From Armatimonadota bacterium (GTDB lineage: Bacteria; Sysuimicrobiota; Sysuimicrobiia; Sysuimicrobiales; VGFF01): 8,912 nt of DNA. Of the stretch, positions 6,416-8,912 are shown piece by piece. Each line of letters starts with the position of its first letter. Position 1 is the first letter of the stretch. The stretch lies in contig VGFF01000081.1 of assembly GCA_016868955.1 (NCBI GenBank), forward strand, positions 1 through 8,912. Reading direction: 5' to 3'. The notes beneath the pieces are model-generated. The model saw only the letters and a program-made list of their open reading frames with translations, was not told the DNA's origin and did no database searches. The translations under genes and the position numbers were made by a program.

Positions 6416-7459
6416 ATGAAGCATCCAGGCGTTCGTCTCGCGTCGCTCACCTGGGCGGAAGCCGAGTCTCTCCTCACAAACGATCCGTTAGTCGTGCTGC
6501 CCATCGGCGCTGGCGCCAAAGAGCACGGTCCGCATCTGCCGCTAGGAACCGATCACATCATGGTGGAATACCTCGCCGACTAGCTCGTCGATCGCGTGCC
6601 GCGTATCGTGCTGCCGACGTTGACGTATGGGTACTTCCCGGACTTCTCGCCGTTCCCCGGCAGCCTGCACCTGGAAGCGCACACGTTCGAGCGGACGGTA
6701 CGCGAGATCATCGTCTACATGCACCGCCACGGACCGCGGCGGTATCTGGTCTTGAACACCGGCGTTTCGACCTTTCCCGTGCTCGAGATCGTCGCGCGGG
6801 ATCTCGATCGCGTGCATCGCCTGCTCGTCGACGTGACGCGCATCGGCGACCTGGGGGCAGAGGCCGCCCGGCAGGTGTTGCAACAATCGAAGGGCAGCCA
6901 CGCCGACGAGCACGAGACGTCGTTCCTGATGGCGGTCGCGCCCGTTTTCGTGCGCTCGGATCGCCTCGTTGCCGAGGCGCCGGATCGACCGGACGCGCCC
7001 GGGATGTTCGTTCCGCCGGCATATCACCGCGAACCTGGACCGTGCGCATCCAAGACCGGCGTCTTTCGAGACGCGACGCTGGCGAGCGCCGAGAAGGGAC
7101 GCGTGATCGCGGCGGCGATGGTCGAAGACCTCGTCACGGCCGCGGAACGGTTGCTGACCGCCCCGGCGGCAACGCCGCGGCGCGGCATCCCACGCAACAC
7201 GACGCTGCGGCAGGAGCTGGCGCTCGTGCGCTTCGGCGGGCTGATGCCGGTCGAGCTCGCCGAAAAAGCCTGCCTTTCCGGCGCGCGCATGATGGGGCTG
7301 CCCAACAAGGGGCGCCTCGAGCCCGGCGCCGACGCGCGCTGGGTCTTCGCGCACGGCGAAGCGATCGTCGACGACGGGCGCGTCATCGGCACGGGGGGCG
7401 CGTCGCGACGACGCGGCGCGGCGAAGCGGCGCTCCACGCGCACGGCTTCGCGACGATGA
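6416..7459 (+). pseudogene. Creatininase-family amidohydrolase, interrupted by an in-frame stop and fused to a foreign tail
   Basis: Creatininase-family enzymes are metal-dependent cyclic amide hydrolases acting on creatinine and similar compounds. From the ATG at 6416 the frame shows VVLPIGAGAKEHGPHLPLGTD (ending at 46), the metal-binding motif of the family. TAG follows at codon 56 (6581-6583). The same phase continues with PTLTYGYFPDFSPFPGSLHL (67-86), LVLNTGVSTF (111-120), HADEHETS (162-169, holding later metal ligands) and TGVFRDATLASAEKG (214-228), which ends a normal creatininase near residue 250. Restart at the GTG at 6596 is possible but would lose the N-terminal metal ligands. The glutamate in KEHG is shifted by one from the ExH of classical creatininase; I recall this as a subfamily variant, not a lesion. 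After residue 260 the frame runs into an amidohydrolase-like tail. The substrate is unknown. Confidence 0.8.
7196..7400 (+). pseudogene. C-terminal remnant of a dihydropyrimidinase/D-aminoacylase-like amidohydrolase
   Basis: The last third of the creatininase frame (residues 261-328) does not belong to that family. LRQELALVRFGGLMPVELAE followed by ACLSGARMMGLPNKGRLEPG and ADA matches the C-terminal pattern of metal-dependent TIM-barrel amidohydrolases, where the chain normally goes on with DLVV.D. Here it jumps at once to WVFAHGEAIVDDGRVIGTGG, the usual last strand of such enzymes, so about 30 residues seem deleted between the two. The barrel itself is missing. This looks like the leftover end of a neighbouring hydrolase gene joined in frame to the creatininase by deletion. 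The exact amidohydrolase subfamily is uncertain. Confidence 0.5.
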
Positions 7460-7522
7460 TCGCCGCCCCGTCCTGGATCTGATCCTGCTTGGACGCCGCG
7501 ACGCGGCGCGCGCGGAGAAACG

Positions 7523-7552
7523 ACGAGGGCCCGGCGCTCGCCGGGCCCTCGT
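7523..7552 (-). terminator. Intrinsic terminator of metK
   Basis: ACGAGGGCCCGGC (7523-7535) and GCCGGGCCCTCGT (7540-7552) form a perfect 13-bp stem with a 4-base loop. It starts 21 bases after the restored metK stop (7574-7576). On the minus strand it is followed by CGTTTCTCC, a short U-rich stretch. On the plus strand no T-run follows, so it serves metK. A weaker stem (CGCCGC-GAC-GCGGCG, 7494-7508) lies after the convergent plus-strand gene. Confidence 0.75.
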
Positions 7553-7573
7553 GACACTCCTCCGTGCGCTTCG

Positions 7574-8741
7574 TTACGCGCTGCGGACTTCTTCCAGCGG
7601 CTTCTCCCACGGCAGATCGAGGTCCGGACGGCCGAAGTGGCCGAAGGCCGGTCTGCAGGTACAGCGGCCGCAGCAGCTCGAGCCGCTCGATGATCGATCC
7701 CGGCGTCAGCAGCTTGCGGATGTTCGGGCAGGCGGTCTCGACGAGTTCATCGTCGGGCACTTGCCCGGAGCCAAACGTGTTCACGGACACCGACACCGGC
7801 TCGGGCATGCCGATCGCGTAGGCGACCTGCACCTCCGCGTGGTCGGCCCATCCCTTGGCGACGAGCGACACCGCGAACTGCCGCGCCGCGTAGGCCGCCG
7901 AGCGATCGACCTTCGTCGGATCCTTGCCGGAGAACGCGCCGCCGCCGTGCCGCGCCGCGCCGCCGTAGCTGTCGACGATGATCTTGCGCCCGGTGAGGCC
8001 GGCGTCGGCGACCGGACCGCCGATCTCGAAGACGCCCGTCGGGTTGATGAGGATGCGCGTCTCCTTCGTCAGCAGATTCTCCGGAATGACGTGCCGGACG
8101 ACGCGATCGCGCACGAGCTCGTGGATCGTGCGCGGCGGGATATCGCGGATGTGCTGCGTCGAGACGAGCACGGTGTCGACGGCGACAGGCTTGCCGTCAC
8201 GGTAGAGGATCGTGACTTGCGACTTCGCGTCCGGTCCGAGGATCGCGCCCTCGGGGGCGCGCCGCACTTCGCGCTGCCGGCGCATCAGACCGTGCGCAAG
8301 CGAGATCGCGAGCGGCGCGTACGCTTCGGTTTCGCGGCAGGCGTAGCCGAACATGAGCCCCTGGTCGCCGGCGCCGAGCGCGCCGTCCGGCCGGTCGACG
8401 CCGGTCGCGATGTTCGGCGATTGAATGCTCAGCTTCTCGACGAGCGTCAGGTGGTTCGGATTCAATCCCCAGCGTCCCTCGTGCCCCGTGTCCATCGCTT
8501 CGTGACCGATGTTCACGAGCACGTTGTGCGCGACGAGCCGCAGGTCGATGTCGGCCTTCGTCGTCACCTCGCCGATGATGCAAATCAGGTTGCCCTTGAT
8601 CGCCGTTTCGACGGCGACGCGGCTGGCGTCGTCTTGCCCGAGACACGCGTCGAGGATCGCATCGGAGATCTGATCGCAGATCTTGTCCGGATGGCCGTCC
8701 GAAACCGACTCCGAAGTAAACAACCCGTCACGCAGGATCAT
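7574..8741 (-). CDS. metK: S-adenosylmethionine synthetase, with a 2-base frameshift near its 3' end
   Basis: MetK makes S-adenosylmethionine from methionine and ATP in the cytosol. The frame from the ATG at 8741 shows all the hallmarks: SESVSDGHPDKICDQISDAI (10-29), the ATP-binding GAGDQG (123-128), the P-loop GGGAFSGKD (266-274) followed by KVDRS (277-281), and YAIGMPEPVSV. After Thr364 (codon 7650-7652) the phase breaks: the alanine codon before GCCTTC is reduced to a single G at 7649. With two bases restored, the chain continues AAFGHFGRPDLDLPWEKPLE and ends EVRSA at a TAA (7574-7576), giving 389 residues, the normal size. As it stands, the frame instead runs on to 7383, through its own terminator. 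GGAGG (8748-8752) lies 6 bases before the ATG. A sequence error is the simplest explanation; otherwise the last 25 residues are altered. Confidence 0.92.
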
Positions 8742-8747
8742 GCTCAG

Positions 8748-8752
8748 CCTCC
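8748..8752 (-). promoter_or_regulatory. Ribosome binding site of metK
   Basis: GGAGG on the minus strand, 6 bases before the ATG at 8741. It supports this start over a longer frame opening at 8828, which would lie upstream of the promoter proposed at 8793-8820. Confidence 0.75.
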
Positions 8753-8792
8753 GCTCTTCGTGCCGTGCGGACCCGTCCGGCCCCAAAGAGCC

Positions 8793-8820
8793 ATTGTACG
8801 AGAATTCGCCGCCGGACCAA
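8793..8820 (-). promoter_or_regulatory. Probable sigma-70-type promoter of metK
   Basis: On the minus strand, TACAAT (8793-8798) differs from the -10 consensus at one base. TTGGTC (8815-8820), a partial -35 match, lies 16 bases upstream. The predicted start of transcription is near 8786, giving a leader of about 45 bases before the metK ATG, too short for the common SAM riboswitch classes. Confidence 0.5.
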
Positions 8821-8912
8821 AACGCCACGCGCGCGGGCCCGCCGCGCGACGATTGCCGCGCGTGGGACGCCGCGCGCGGCCGCTATCGCTTGCTGGGTTT
8901 CGCGGTGCGCAG
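8821..8912. other. GC-rich sequence upstream of metK, function not clear
   Basis: Very GC-rich, with alternating CG runs and an inverted repeat CCACGCGCG (8825-8833) / CGCGCGTGG (8857-8865). On the minus strand the last bases of the window read LRTAKPSKR and then TAG (8883-8885). This could be the end of an upstream gene followed by a terminator-like stem, but it is too short to support a gene call. Confidence 0.25.

Noticed and set aside
5534..6583. Genetic code reassignment as the cause of the in-frame stops
   Set aside because: All three stop codons appear inside frames here, while TAA and TAG end the intact genes normally at conserved lengths. No single reassignment explains that.
7383..7649. 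The 89-residue C-terminal extension of the uncorrected metK frame
   Set aside because: It reads through the metK stop (in another phase) and through the 13-bp terminator into the convergent gene. It is a product of the frameshift, not a domain.
8742..8792. A SAM-responsive riboswitch in the metK leader
   Set aside because: The predicted leader is only about 45 bases and I could not fit the helices of known SAM riboswitch classes. Only small stems such as CGGAC/GTCCG are present.
1..8912. CRISPR arrays, tRNA or rRNA genes, insertion sequences, integrases, attachment sites
   Set aside because: No regularly spaced repeats, cloverleaf-like segments, transposase motifs or matching direct repeats were seen. 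The only near repeats are paralogous segments of the two binding-protein genes.

Overview
The window is a GC-rich bacterial chromosomal segment (by eye well above 60% GC, most codons ending in G or C). It carries strong purine-rich ribosome binding sites and Sec-type signal peptides on two binding proteins. I cannot name the genus; the style fits an environmental, high-GC, probably diderm bacterium, and lineages such as Rokubacteria/NC10 or a GC-rich proteobacterium are only guesses. No tRNA, rRNA, CRISPR array, integrase, transposase or insertion-sequence end was seen.

Left half (1-4712, all minus strand): a peptide/nickel-type (Dpp/Opp) ABC importer operon. In transcription order it holds two tandem paralogous family-5 solute-binding proteins (3177-4712 and 1475-3007), a DppB-type permease (518-1438) and a DppC-type permease cut by the left window edge (1-525). 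The two permease genes overlap by 8 bases. The ATPase genes expected for such a system would lie off the left edge. A perfect 12-bp GC hairpin separates the two binding-protein genes, and two more perfect GC hairpins lie in the leader of the upstream one.

Middle (5043-7459): a decayed accessory region. On the minus strand there is a full-length LivF-like ATPase frame (5534-6316) with three in-frame stop codons and degraded ATPase motifs. One base after it comes a short, frameshifted remnant of a LivH/LivM-type permease (5043-5532). Divergently, on the plus strand, lies a creatininase-family amidohydrolase (6416 onward). It has an in-frame TAG just after its active-site motif, and its 3' end runs directly into the C-terminal tail of an unrelated amidohydrolase. 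Together these look like the wreck of a branched-chain-type uptake and amide-hydrolysis cluster.

Right end (7523-8912, minus strand): metK, S-adenosylmethionine synthetase, with a plausible promoter, a good ribosome binding site and a clear intrinsic terminator. The coding sequence carries an apparent 2-base deletion 25 codons before its natural end. Because metK is normally essential, this lesion is either a sequence error, a tolerated C-terminal change, or a sign of a second metK copy.

The best leads are the clustered disabling lesions (5043-7650), the oddly frame-preserving LivF wreck, the creatininase/amidohydrolase chimera, and the hairpins that bracket the upstream binding-protein gene. 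I found no convincing wholly new system.
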